Part shown: piece after piece, positions 1 through 10,530 of the stretch
Layout: every line of letters begins with the position of its first letter
Numbering within the stretch: the first letter of the stretch is position 1
Assembly: GCA_963971285.1 (NCBI GenBank)
Contig: OZ020250.1
Span: 17,140,783 to 17,204,782 of the forward strand
Source: Astropecten irregularis
Lineage: Eukaryota > Echinodermata > Asteroidea > Paxillosida > Astropectinidae
Reading direction: 5' to 3'
DNA: 64,000 nt
The notes under the pieces: generated by a model
Told to the model about the DNA's origin: nothing
Database searches by the model: none
Seen by the model: only the letters and a program-made list of their open reading frames with translations
Made by a program: the position numbers and the translations under genes

Positions 1-1337
1 TCTTTCCCTCATGTGCACCGACAGGGAAACAGTCGAGAAGTATGACACTTGTACACAACTCACCGGGACTCTCAAAGCCAACCAGCGGGCAGCCAGGGGC
101 CATGTTGCCGGATAACCGACCCACGAATTACCCATCTTACTCGATTGCAAATTTGGCTCGGAGCAAAAAGTAAGACGAAAGGAAACAGAAGAGTGGGGAG
201 ATACCGAGGGAAGTAGGGGGAGAAAAAGAAGTAACTAAACGGGGAAAACTTGTTCTCCGTTGACCGGCCAACTCATGATGGCACCGCACGGGATGTTATG
301 AGCCACTCTGCCGGTGATAAGGCCCGCTTAATCACAGTGTTACAGATACGCCCGGATTAATCAATTTGCTTAATTAACGTCGACTCCCTCGCTCTTCGGT
401 GTCGTTTGAAAAGAAGGCAGTGGATAATCCAATAATAGGCCAACACAGGCCACCGCTAGCTCGCCCGGGCTCTGTCAAGTCCGCTGCAAGCACCGTCTCC
501 GTGCCAATTTCCTTCTTAGTGCTACTACTTCTTCTTCTTCTTCTTCTTCTGCTGCTGCTGCTTCTCCACCGGCGGAGGAGGGAATCTGTAGAGCGGTTGA
601 GAGGCACTAAACCCTACCCCTGGCTCTAACGGGGTGCAAAGCCCGGCGCGCACCGAACCTGGTTGAGTTCTCTATATACCCTCCCTGTCCCCGGCTGGAA
701 ATGGACCTACACGACCAACGAGAGTTTAATAGGCCATCATGCGCAGTGGCGACCCAGAACTTAAATCGGGGGTAATTCGATTTAGCAAAGCAGTGTCGGC
801 AAACTGTTTGGGCCTACCTCTTTTCTCTTCTCAATATTCCTTATTATGGGGTTTCTTCTTTCGGGGGGGGGGATTGAGCGAGCAAATTCACTTTCAGCCG
901 GGGTAAGAAACGGTCAGCTACCCCTCTTGGAAGCGCTCATCCAGCTAAAGTGCCCCGGCTAATGGTATTCCCCCCTGCCAATTCCAATTTCAGCTGAAAG
1001 GACCTGGCCCCTCCCATCCTCCTCAAACCCTGCCAAGAAGAAGAGCACTGGAGAAGAAGAAAAAAAAATCTCCTCTGTGAAACTTGTGGCGATGTATAAT
1101 ATCCAACTCACTCGATACGGATATAGAGGGGGTTAACATCGCCATGTCCCGACGACTATTCCAAGCCTGATATCACTCGGCAATTTCAACCGTTAAAAGT
1201 CCTTTCAGAACGGATAAAAATCTCTTCAGAAACTGAGACTAACAGATAAAGTGAAGCTTGTCGTCGTGTGGACGCTAAGCTATGACGACACATGCAGAGA
1301 GGTTCAATATCAGGTTTGCGCTGAGATCAAATATAGA
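1..1337. other. Non-coding flank, no gene seen
   Basis: Mixed-composition unique DNA. The open frames at about 374-629 come from a CTT/CTG microsatellite read in different frames and are not genes. No recognised repeat family apart from that tract. Confidence 0.5.
523..563. repeat. Compound microsatellite (CTT)n(CTG)n
   Basis: About eight TTC/CTT units followed by four CTG units in direct succession. Confidence 0.85.
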
Positions 1338-1460
1338 TGCATTCGTTTAGCTCCCCGGGGTCGACATCAGTCAACCTCGTCCCCATTCTCTCGCTTGTTT
1401 TGTGCAGTAAAACACGACCATTCCCAGTAGGGGCTGACCCGTGTTAGTTAAACGAATGCA
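1338..1460. mobile_element. 123-bp MITE, family H, copy 1
   Basis: Terminal inverted repeats TGCATTCGTTTAGCT / AGTTAAACGAATGCA, with an interior shared with the inverted copy at 23907-24029. No coding capacity. Both copies are exactly 123 bp, which suggests a defined non-autonomous DNA transposon. Confidence 0.8.
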
Positions 1461-1602
1461 CCCATAGGTGATTCATGGTTTGATGACGTAAGTGTTAAGA
1501 GTAGGCCAACTAGCATGACGATGGAATACGAACGGTATATATATATACGGCCGTTTACATCACTACACAACTTTCGACCAATTATAAGCCTACATAGGCA
1601 AA

Positions 1603-1843
1603 GGGCCAATTTTATAGAGCTGCTTAGCACAAAAATTCGCTAAGCATGACATTTCTGCTTTAGTAAAAACAGGATTAACAACCAATACGTCCTTGTGTTT
1701 TGTATCACTTGCAACTGTTCTTTGGCTGTTGTTCGCTGACCATGAATATCAAATGGAATTTTCGATAGTGGTTTGTTTTATTGGGCAAGCCAATCTTGTG
1801 CTAAGCAATTTTTTGTGCTAAGCAGTTCTATGAAACTGGCCCC
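1603..1843. mobile_element. 240-bp inverted-repeat MITE, family J, copy 1
   Basis: Ends read GGGCCAATTTTATAGAGCTG and, inverted, GGGGCCAGTTTCATAGAACTG. The interior (GCTAAGCATGACATTTCTG and the GTTCGCTGACCATGAATATC region) is shared in opposite orientation with 20901-21128. No ORF of note. Confidence 0.8.
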
Positions 1844-4217
1844 TGGGTAAAAGAGGAGAAAAAAAACCCAGAACTGCACAGTTGACGCACGATACTGATG
1901 TTCTGTTCAGATATTAACAACAAGATGTGATTCTTTCTTTTATCCTTGGATTAGATAGATATGAATGTTTTTTGCTCGTGGTATGTTTGTTGGACAATCT
2001 CATCACGTGTATTATTGCACAGTCGTGGCATACCCACTGAGTACGTCACGGCAAAGGGTGTTCACCTAATGCAAGACCCAAAGCAGAATCGCACACGTCC
2101 TCATTTTAGAAATGAAAAGGCCAAAATGAAGCTTATACCATTCGTGCGATATTCGGTCAAAAATCTATCATGAAAAAATGGGTACAGTTCAAATACCAAT
2201 TGTTTAAAGTTGTCCATTTGGTCAGTACATGAGAACAAAGGAAAGTCCACATAAGGTATGCATAACAAGTATGAATGTGACTTCGTGTTGGTTCGGGTGC
2301 GTGTACCGTGGCCATAATGTGCCCTTATGCGTTGTTTGTGTAGTTTTCCACTTTTTCAGTGAAATGTATTGGGTGATGTAATGAATTCGAAGATATTAAA
2401 ATAGGAAATCATTACAAGTAACTGGAGATATATCCTCCTTTGTTTAAATTCAACCCTATTGTACGAAAGTTGCGTGGGGAAAATGTAGAATCAGGATTAA
2501 CTTTAGAATGGAATGATTTTCATAGATGATGAAACACAATCGATAATAAAGTCAAGTTATTTATCAAACAACTGGAGACTGACAATCAACCAGCCACAAT
2601 TATTTACACTCATTATGTTTCCACATCGTGTGTGGTGTACATGTGATTCGTTTCAATCTTAGTTACTAATCTCAGAATCCAATTCATTTTCCACTCTGAA
2701 AGACGACAAAGGTATAGGTAAAAAAGAAAATCCATTAAAATTGTGGTCATAAAATGGTAAGATGAAGGAAAAAATGTTGGCTTAGGTCAAGAATCTTCGG
2801 GAGTTTTTTTTTTTTTTTTGTCTCAAATGATTAACGTCTTGCTTGTTCCAGAGCACATTAAATAATTTAACGAGCCCCGGTTGGTTGGGTAGTTGGTTGG
2901 GTAGTTGGTTGGAACGGCTAGGAATAATGTTTAATTAAGGACAAACCGCGTTCGGCGTGCAGGTTGCCCCGTTGATTACTCAATTTGCGTAAGTGAATTT
3001 CGGGGCAAATCTCTCATCTCTGTTCTTTTTCATTTCTTGTTCTTGTCCACTGTAGCAGCCTAAACTCAGCCGTCGCTAGTGCAATAGCCACCAGCTATAA
3101 TTCATCAGGACTAGGAGTGAGGTGCATGCAGAAACAGTATTACCGACATAAAGGCTTGCACAGCTGCTCAGGTACTTAAACAACGGCAAGACCGCCGGAG
3201 TGCAGCGAGCCGGCCCGCCGTCAAATTCGTCGCGGGCCCCCGCCTCTAATTTGTCGTTTCAGTCGCTGTCATTATTAAAGAACCTCCATCAATATAACCA
3301 CAGTATATTATACCACAAGACTCTGGATAACACAATTCCAAAGGCAGTGAGTGTATTAACCAAAGAAAGAATGGCTGGCTCTCCCCCTGCCGGCCGGCAG
3401 AAGTCGGGTGAAGGCCCCGGTGAATATTATTTAAAGAAAACAACTCCAATGTATAATCATTACAAATACGTCGGCGAGCCGTTTGGCTCCGAGTCATTTT
3501 GTTCATGGATATGGTCATCAGCTTCGGCGCAATCGAATTACGGTCGAACACGTGTTACCTGTTCGCTGACATTCTTCTCAAATGCGATAGCTGATGAAGC
3601 GTACAAAGTGTATGTGTGGGTAGGGGAGGGGGGATATAGAGACAAGGGGAGGGGGCCGGGGGTAGGGGGGAAGTTACCCCTCCCTCGACCTGGATATGAA
3701 ATAATAAATTACGGCATTTCGCAATTACCATGAGCGAAGCGCCAAAATGAACCGAACATAATAACAATTTTCTTTCAGCCGCTCTTCCCTAAAAGTAGTT
3801 TACGGGGTCTTCAAGACGTGAAGCCTCCTATATATAAATCGACCTAGTAAATAATACACAGCCACAATGAAGATGAATCCCACGAACTGCCTCTGTAAAA
3901 CTCGATTATCAAGCTGGTGGATATTTGTTTATTTGTGCTCGCCGGCCAAATTATGGACAGAAGAAAATGTGTAATCACCATCCATCATGGCCATTGTAGG
4001 CGATGTGTTCATGGCCGCTTGGACCGCGTGGGAATAACTCACATCGCACACCAAATAATAACCAACTGATTGGTCTTCTCTGTTTTTGTCCGTGTAAGAA
4101 ATGATGCTTGGTTTGTTTTATTTATGGGTCATCTCGCATCTTTTAATAAGACAGCCGAACAAGTTGGCAATGGGAATTGGAAATGAGATGATTTTGAAGA
4201 CTGCTTACTTGTATCAT
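1844..4217. other. Non-coding stretch with minor simple repeats
   Basis: No gene seen. A poly-T run lies at 2805-2819 and a short GTTGGTTGGGTA tandem at 2880-2911. A 177-codon open frame at 3200-3733 has no recognisable domain, its end lies in G-rich low-complexity DNA (3618-3670), and opposite-strand frames overlap it. I regard it as chance. Confidence 0.45.
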
Positions 4218-4490
4218 CAAATAACCACAAGGGAAACTGACTGGTTAATTTTAAGTCATTGAAAAGTGAACAAAGAACATTGACTAAAGCGGGATTCGAA
4301 CCAGCCATCTGCGCCATCCAGCCCTATGTCGTTGGTGTCCCTAATAGTCAAATATCTTTGTTCGTCTGGGAGTCAGGAGCCATGAAACCATTCACATACC
4401 GCTATATCCCAAGGATCATTGAAGATACGCGCCGGCATGAGCAATTCTGCAACCTGAGAAACAGTACATAGGGGATCACCTAAAGAAGAT
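4218..4490 (-). repeat. tRNA-related SINE copy S1
   Basis: Minus-strand B box GGTTCGAATCC at 4302-4292. It is flanked by the leader shared with the other copies (AATGATCCTTGGGATATAGC, 4422-4403) and by the downstream segment ending CCCTTGTGGTTATTTGA (4229-4213). The 5' part (GTACTGTTTCTCAGGTTGCA) is also present in copies S3 and S4. The tRNA-like part lacks a proper acceptor stem and cannot be a functional tRNA gene. Confidence 0.8.
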
Positions 4491-4904
4491 ACGGCTTTTA
4501 AATCATAATATCAAAATTAATAACCACAAACTGAATTAATTTCAATGTATCCTTTGTAAGTGATATTGTGGGTTTCACCATCGTGTGTGTTAATTATTGG
4601 GCGGGAAATATCAGAGCTCGGATGCGTGGACGCTTATAAGAAGTCGATATGGTGGTATAACATCTTGGTTTCAATCTGATTATTCAGAATTGTCCAAAGC
4701 TGCTTTGCTTCAAGGGTTCTAAGATGTTTCGTCAGCTGCTCAGTCGAGAGGTCATTGATTGGGTTATGTCTGTCGCCCTCTACGGCCACATATAGCCGTG
4801 TGATATATTCCGAGCTGTTTTGTGTTTACATGCTCCGAGCAATATCATCAGGTACACAACTTTTTGTGGCTGACGTTGGTGTTGATTTTTTGTTTAGGTG
4901 CCAT

Positions 4905-4962
4905 GGGTAATCCTTCGTAACCCGAGTTACGATTGATCGTATGGCTTCGTGAAATCCACCCC
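4905..4962. mobile_element. Short palindromic MITE, family E, partial copy 1
   Basis: One arm only of the family whose ends read GGGGTCGATTTCACGAAGCC. It carries the ATCCTTCGTAAC, GAGTTACGATTGATCGTA and GGCTTCGTGAAATC blocks. Confidence 0.7.
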
Positions 4963-5085
4963 AGGCATGCATAAATAACGTACAGTATCTTATCGTTGGA
5001 GACTTTAGGAAACAAGGCTACCGATCAAATGGGCACCTTCTAAAAACTAATCAACCCGCACTTCAAACAATGTTACCCTAGCCCT

Positions 5086-5505
5086 AACCCCTTAACTGCC
5101 GTGCTTAATCGTCACAGACTTACACAGACTGGACTCGAACCGGAGACCATCCCATTAACTGCCACCGTGCTTAATCGTCACAGACTTATTCAGACTGGAT
5201 TCGAACTGGACACCTTCTATTTAACCCCTTGACTGCCACCGTGCTTAATTTCCACAGACGGGATTTGAGCCAGAGACCTTCCGTTTAACCCCTTAACTGC
5301 CACCGTGCTTAATTGCCACAGACTGGATTCGAACCAGAGACTAGATTTGAACCAGAGACCTTACGTTTAACCCCTTAACTGCCACCGTGCTTAATTTCCA
5401 CAGACTGGATTCGAAAGAGAGTCCATCAATTTACTGCCGCCGTGCTTAATCGTCATAGACTTACACAGACTGGATACGAACCGGAGACCTCCCGTTTACC
5501 CTGCC
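5086..5505 (-). repeat. Tandem array of tRNA-like units (six units of about 62-85 bp)
   Basis: Six consecutive units read, on the minus strand, a B box (GGTTCGAATCCAGTCTGTG), then TTAAGCACGGTGGCAGTTAA (A-box-like GTGGCAGTTAAGGG). Unit starts are near 5086, 5155, 5223, 5286, 5371 and 5433. The unit at 5286 holds a partial internal duplication. Each unit carries both pol III box-like motifs, as if the head of a tRNA-derived SINE had been amplified in tandem. Some units have altered B boxes (for example near 5413), so they are unlikely to be functional tRNAs. Confidence 0.8.
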
Positions 5506-5926
5506 ACCGACAGCCTATTAAGACCACCAAGCTCGACCGGGTCATTATGAGAATCTTCTGCCGGGCACACAGCTACAACAGACACCAAGCGAGAACGAAA
5601 AGGTGATGGCAATGTCACGTGTCTCACCTAGGTGTGCATTAGGCCCTGCCCGTGACGGGCTGTTAAACTGCAGAAGGTGGCGACAGCGCCACTTCACACC
5701 GAGCCTAGGCAGTGATATCACTTTAACACGAAGCAATGAAGACAGCTTTACCACACTAAGGAGGACTAAGTAGATGTGTCATGATTATGACTTCATACAG
5801 AAAACACCTCTGAACGAGTTGAGTTGAGAGCAGGAGAAATTATTCCTCCACAAAACTACTGACTAGCAATGAAAATAGGCATGACTTAATTTATTTCTGG
5901 CTTTATACACAAACACCATTACGCTT

Positions 5927-6352
5927 CGTTCCCATTGCCGTGTGTATTACGATGCCACAATCGGCCATCCGTAGCTGATCGTGGAATAACTCTGAAATTT
6001 CATGTATGGTTACGAGGCGAGAGTATCCCACAGAACGTCACAGCAAATCTGAACAGAATAGTGACTGTATTGGACAAGGTTGTCCACGATTTGGAAGCAC
6101 GATTAGTAATTAGTTGCGATATTGTGCGTTTTGTTACGATCCATTACGATCTGATGCGATGACCACGATTAATGATTAAATCATGTTGATCGTTGAAAAC
6201 TTTTGAACCGTCCAGAAATTGTCTACGATTATTAATATGACTGCCACGACTTACCTCAAGATCTGATAAGATCTGTTAGGATCGCCACGATTATATACTC
6301 GACGATGAAGACTACGATTTAAATCGTACCGCGAATCGTAATAGTGGGAACC
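5927..6352. mobile_element. About 425-bp inverted-repeat element rich in ACGATT motifs
   Basis: Ends are CGTTCCCATTGCCGTGTG and, inverted, GGTTCCCACTATTACGATT. The interior carries many TACGATT/AATCGTA words on both strands, about a dozen in all, spaced irregularly. Only one full copy is seen here. A non-autonomous DNA element is the likely nature. Confidence 0.6.
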
Positions 6353-6468
6353 TGGCATTAAGCATTTTGAGCGATCTTTATCAAGCTAAATAGCATTCAA
6401 GAGAACTTAGTTTTGCTTACAATAATATTCTTGGCTGAAATTAGTATTAGTTATTTCATGTTGGATCA

Positions 6469-6596
6469 GGGGTCGATTTCACGAAGCCCTACAGTCGATC
6501 GTAACTCAAGTTACGAAAGATAACCCACCGTAGTGATCTATCCTGAATGTCCTACGATTCATAGTAAGGTACGATGAGTTTGGTGAAATCGACCCC
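6469..6596. mobile_element. Palindromic MITE, family E, copy 2
   Basis: GGGGTCGATTTCACGAAGCC at one end and its near-inverse ending GGTGAAATCGACCCC at the other. The centre has the GATCGTAACTCAAGTTACGA core. Confidence 0.85.
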
Positions 6597-7534
6597 AGGG
6601 TGTAAATCAAACAAATCTTCGCTTCACACACAGAAAAAAATATACAGATTGTGTAAAGTTTTACACAATTGCAATGTGATATAAATTGACATTTTACCTG
6701 GTGTTAACCTTTTCAGCCGAATTTTAGATAAAGGAATCGTGCCATAGACAAATTATCTTGGAGGAGAAACGGGGTCAGTGAAAACAGATATATCAATAGC
6801 GCCCTCATGTAATGGAAAGATTAATCACCACCGAACAAAGGAGCCAACATAAAGATGCTAAACTCATATATCTCCTTCCCTACAGTCTTGATTAAACGTT
6901 GAGCATATTGCCCGATGATCATGTCCGAAAGCCACCTCGGCGAACGCTGGTGGCCCCTACTCCTCGATTCCTCTAATCAATTAGGGTAAACGGTCCCCTT
7001 TACACCAAGGATTTCCGCAAGAAAGGAATCTGCCCCAATCTATTATACATGTCAAGTTGTATCATCACCTATTCCAATCGGTGATTGCCATACACGAGAC
7101 GAGGGGTCCGGGGGATCTGGACCGCACCGTGTATCGCCAACCGCCAACGCCCGGCAGACGCGACGAATTACCGGCGAGAAATCGCTCACTTATCATCGGT
7201 GCGGAACGCGCAATGAATATTTATACCTGGATGAACCCTCTTTGCATCTATAATTTCATCACGCGGTGCACGAGCGGACAGATTCACGGGGGCCAATATT
7301 GAATTAGGGAACATAATATCCTGCGGATGATGGGAGATGGCTCTGAAATGTGTTGGTCGTTTGTTGTTGTTGTTGTTGTTGTTGTTCTTCTTCTTCTTCT
7401 TCTTGTACAGCAGATCTATTTTTCCCAGCTCAGTTAGTGCTGGGACATCCTTAATTGCCATGCGCAATGACCTCCGATTCTCCTTTAGCCTAAAAAGTTA
7501 TCCGTACAAAGGCGACGCTATTTCACTGCTTTAC
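6597..7534. other. Non-coding stretch with TTG/TTC microsatellite
   Basis: No gene. A (TTG)n(TTC)n microsatellite lies at about 7364-7403 and creates leucine/phenylalanine open frames on the plus strand and N/K-rich frames on the minus strand. Confidence 0.55.
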
Positions 7535-7671
7535 ACCTTATTCATGGCGCATCCATCTTGTCACCCTCCTTGTATACCCGTTGGAAAAGATAACGCCAGT
7601 TCTAATAAACGGGTACCAGACTATTTTGAATCCAAGCCTCGGTTTGATGGCACTGCTTCGAATGTAGGATG
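7535..7671. mobile_element. MITE, family G, copy 1 (one end truncated)
   Basis: Starts ACCTTATTCATGGCGCATCC and continues through the GGGTACCAGACTATTTTGAA core shared with 16901-17060 and 21534-21699. The far terminal inverted repeat is lost after GTAGGATG. Confidence 0.75.
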
Positions 7672-7746
7672 TTTATTCTCACGAGAATTGTGTGTTGCGA
7701 GAAAAAAGAATGTTCTTAATCGCCTTTTCACAAATAAAGGTTGTTC

Positions 7747-8118
7747 TTAAAGGTAGGACATGTATCATAGTTTGGTATGACACCAAAACAGAAATGTTCA
7801 CAGATTTACGTATAACTTACAGGGTATGAAGATGGTGCTGGTAGAAACATACCGTTAAAATGTTTCCTCCTGAAATGCTGTATTTATCCAGAAATTAGTA
7901 AAAACGACGACCGAAAATCTTTTTGATCTTTTAAACGATCAAAAATAAAAGAGAAAAGACTTAAGAAATACTGTGGCCGTTGTTCACTGTTTTCTCAAAA
8001 AGTGGGCACCGTATGGGACTGAAATTTTCACACCTGACTTTTACGGTATCGTCCTTGATATTTTTGCCCATGAATCTGTATTTCTTTGACAAAAACCAAT
8101 GTATGATATTACCTTTAA
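7747..8118 (-). mobile_element. TTAA-type MITE, family A, copy 1
   Basis: Reverse-orientation copy bounded by TTAAAGGTAG and TACCTTTAA. It shares the interior GTAAATCTGTGAACATTTCTG (inverted), the GATCTTTTAAACGATC centre and the GCCCATGAATCTGTATTTC arm with the other family A copies. No transposase. Confidence 0.88.
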
Positions 8119-8495
8119 ACCGAAACAAATTATACATTCTAAAAATTGTAATACTAAGCCATGCCCCATAGTTATAATTAACCTTCATGTGACTGTAAAA
8201 AAACATTACTGTGATAAGCACACTTAATTATATCGGCGGCATTTCTGTGTGTATACGGTGATGGAGCAATTTATCGATACCGGTCTTTCGAATTCGTTAA
8301 GCCGGCAGGTTAATGACATTTTTAGTCGCAATTAACGAGAGAGGATCGCCATAGGTAATCGATTCCCAATCCAAAACACTTACACAAATAATTATCGTCT
8401 AATGGTAATTGGGAATGGACAAGACACCGCGGTAATGCAGTAATTAAAACAAATGTTAGGACTGACCAAGGCCGTTTTCATGGCTTATTTGACCA

Positions 8496-8626
8496 GGGGT
8501 CGATTTCACGAAGCCCTACGATCGATCGTAGCTCAAGTTACGAAGGATAACCCATCATATTCTATGTAGGGCTGCAATGCATCATAAGTCCTACGATTGA
8601 TCGTAAGTTTCAATGAATCGACCCCA
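8496..8626. mobile_element. Palindromic MITE, family E, copy 3
   Basis: GGGGTCGATTTCACGAAGCC at the start, GAATCGACCCC at the end, and a CTACGATCGATCGTAGCTCAA core. Flanked by CCA and AGC. Confidence 0.85.
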
Positions 8627-8654
8627 GCAGCCATTTTTTTCCTTTAACATTTTG

Positions 8655-8860
8655 CTTTTTCACACGATGCTAAAACAAAAACTCACAAGGCTTGTGAGTT
8701 TTCCCTCATGCTTGAGAAATTTCTCAAGGATTCACCAGGGACGTCGGCCTGACTCTCAAGCATTGCTGAACTTTCAACCGACGACAATTTTGTAAAATTT
8801 CTCAAGCATGAGAAAAACTCGCAAGACTTGCGAGATTTTGTTTTACTATCGTGTGAAAGG
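8655..8860. mobile_element. About 200-bp foldback element with nested palindromes
   Basis: Long arms (CACACGATGCTAAAACAAAA and its near-inverse TTTTGTTTTACTATCGTGTG) enclose smaller palindromes CTCACAAGGCTTGTGAG and CTCGCAAGACTTGCGAG, plus CTCATGCTTGAG and CTCAAGCATGAG. The whole piece could fold into one long hairpin. No other copy seen in the window. Confidence 0.7.
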
Positions 8861-9054
8861 CCTATCATGCAGAGAATGAGAAAGTCATAAATTAAAATCT
8901 GATTCACTCCATTTTGTACACAAAATTTATACTACGTTTCACCCATGTATTATCTAACAAATGCTCAGTACACAAACAGCACTCGTGGATATCATAAAAT
9001 ATCGACCTCTGTTTAACTCACTGCACAGTTCTGCCTGAAAGAATATAAAATTGT

Positions 9055-9315
9055 GGATCGGTTTGCAGAAATACCATGTAAGCATATTTCGTACTTTCGC
9101 ACTTCTATATCGTTTGCACTTCTCGTAAAGTCTCAACGTTTCGACTAGCCTGCTCTAGTCATCATCAGGAGACCTGATGATGAGAAGGCTAGTCGCAGGC
9201 TAGAGCAGGCTATTCGAAACGTTGAGAGCTTACGAGAAGTGCGAACGAAATAGACTTTACGAAAGTACGAACTGTGCGAAAGTGCGAATGATTCTTACAT
9301 GGTGTTTCCGCAAAC
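9055..9315. mobile_element. Foldback repeat with GAAACGTTGAG arms (Penelope/hammerhead-like)
   Basis: Two head-to-head arms, each carrying ACTTTCGCACTTC or similar, CTTCTCGTAA, CTCAACGTTTCGA and a CTAGCCTGCTCTAG stem. On the minus strand 9169-9132 reads CCTGATGATGACTAG, a loop, CTAGTC, then GAAACGTTGAG. The outer ends (GGTTTGCAGAAATACCATGTA and the inverse of TACATGGTGTTTCCGCAAACC) also pair. Confidence 0.6.
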
Positions 9316-9329
9316 CTATCTACATACCG

Positions 9330-9469
9330 CGATGGGAGACTTTTGAGAATCGGTCTTCGTGTCAACAGCGCACGCGCACGCAAGCATGCGCGCGTTGTTT
9401 TGCGCAGGCGTACGAGTGGCTGCGCGTGCGCTGTTGACTTGAAGACCGGTTCTCCAAAGTCTTCCATTG
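9330..9469. mobile_element. CpG-rich MITE, family F, copy 1
   Basis: Ends GATGGGAGACTTTTGAGAAT and the inverse ending CCATTG enclose GTCAACAGCGCACGCGC. Shares its arms with 52525-52676 and 60964-61110. Confidence 0.8.
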
Positions 9470-9894
9470 TCTCCATATATACAAAGCCTCAAATCTTTCT
9501 TTGTGAATTGTGATTGGAAGAATAACTTAACAGTTGAAAAACAGTTGTTATTTTTTTCCTCTTTTAAAGCCAATAGCTATTTTGTATATAGACTATGAAA
9601 ACATTTGGATAACTTAGCAAGGAAGAGCATGTACGCCAACAAAGGCATGACATTTAAAAAGAGAAGGCCGAATCCCAAAGGCTTTAGCCGAAATATATTG
9701 AAATAGTATACTACACACAGATATTCTGCATAGTCCGTGGGTGTGCGCTTATCAATAGAAGCTGAGCTATAATTATTAGGCCTACATTTTGTTTTCTCTC
9801 AATAATTATTTCAAACTTAGTCTTGCTATGTGTCTGAATTATTTTGTTGCAGTGCCAACTAGAAATTCGTTCAAGCTCCTATTACGGGACATCC

Positions 9895-10092
9895 TTAAAG
9901 GTAGTATCATACTTTTGTTTTTGTCAAAGAAATACCGATTCATGGGCAAAAAATATCAAGGAAGATACAATAACAGTAATCTGTGAAAATTTCAGTCCCA
10001 AACGTTGCCCACTTTTTGAGAAAACAGTGAAAAACGGCCACAGTATTTCTTTAGTCTTTTCTCTTTTATGTTTGATCTTGTTTTTTCTTTAC
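9895..10092 (+). mobile_element. TTAA-type MITE, family A, copy 2 (3' half missing)
   Basis: Forward copy starting TTAAAGGTAGTATCATACTT and running through the TTTCAGTCCCAAACG and TTTTTGAGAAAACAGTGAAA blocks. It ends abruptly near the centre. Confidence 0.85.
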
Positions 10093-10452
10093 ACGTAATG
10101 CTTCACTCTGGAAGTCCTTACTTGCATCCTGTTTCCCTGCTGTATATAATTTGTCTAAGTTCAAGTGCAATGTTAATAGGCTTCTGTTATCCTAATTCTG
10201 TGCGCTTTCTTTTCCTTTCTCTTTCTTTTTTAGCCCTCACCTCGAGTGGCCTTTGTGCCTTGTGTTGGGCGACTTCCGAAATTAAACCTCATAATTACAA
10301 TTGTGGTTTTCTCTGTTTTCTTCTACTATTTCCAATGATCAATTGAGCTGAACATTTCACAGGTTTGTTTTAATTCCATGACAAATCAAATATGAGCAGA
10401 CTGCAGCTGTTCTATCAAATTTACCAAATTATCATAGTAAAAGCTTGTCAGT

Positions 10453-10530
10453 CAAGAGATGCATCGGTAGGATTCGAACCGGTAACTCCTGCAATTCAAA
10501 TGTAGTGGACTTCAGCCGTTACACAGGCAA
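10453..10530 (-). repeat. tRNA-like repeat fragment
   Basis: Minus-strand B box CCGGTTCGAATCCTA at 10483-10469, preceded by a partial A-box-like stretch GTGTAACGGCTGAAG. No matching acceptor stem. Degraded tRNA-derived repeat rather than a gene. Confidence 0.45.

Noticed and set aside
399..629. Leucine-rich short open frame
   Set aside because: It is the translation of the CTT/CTG microsatellite, not a gene.
3200..3733. 177-codon plus-strand open frame
   Set aside because: No recognisable domain, low-complexity G-rich end, and overlapping frames on the other strand. Lone open frame in non-coding DNA.
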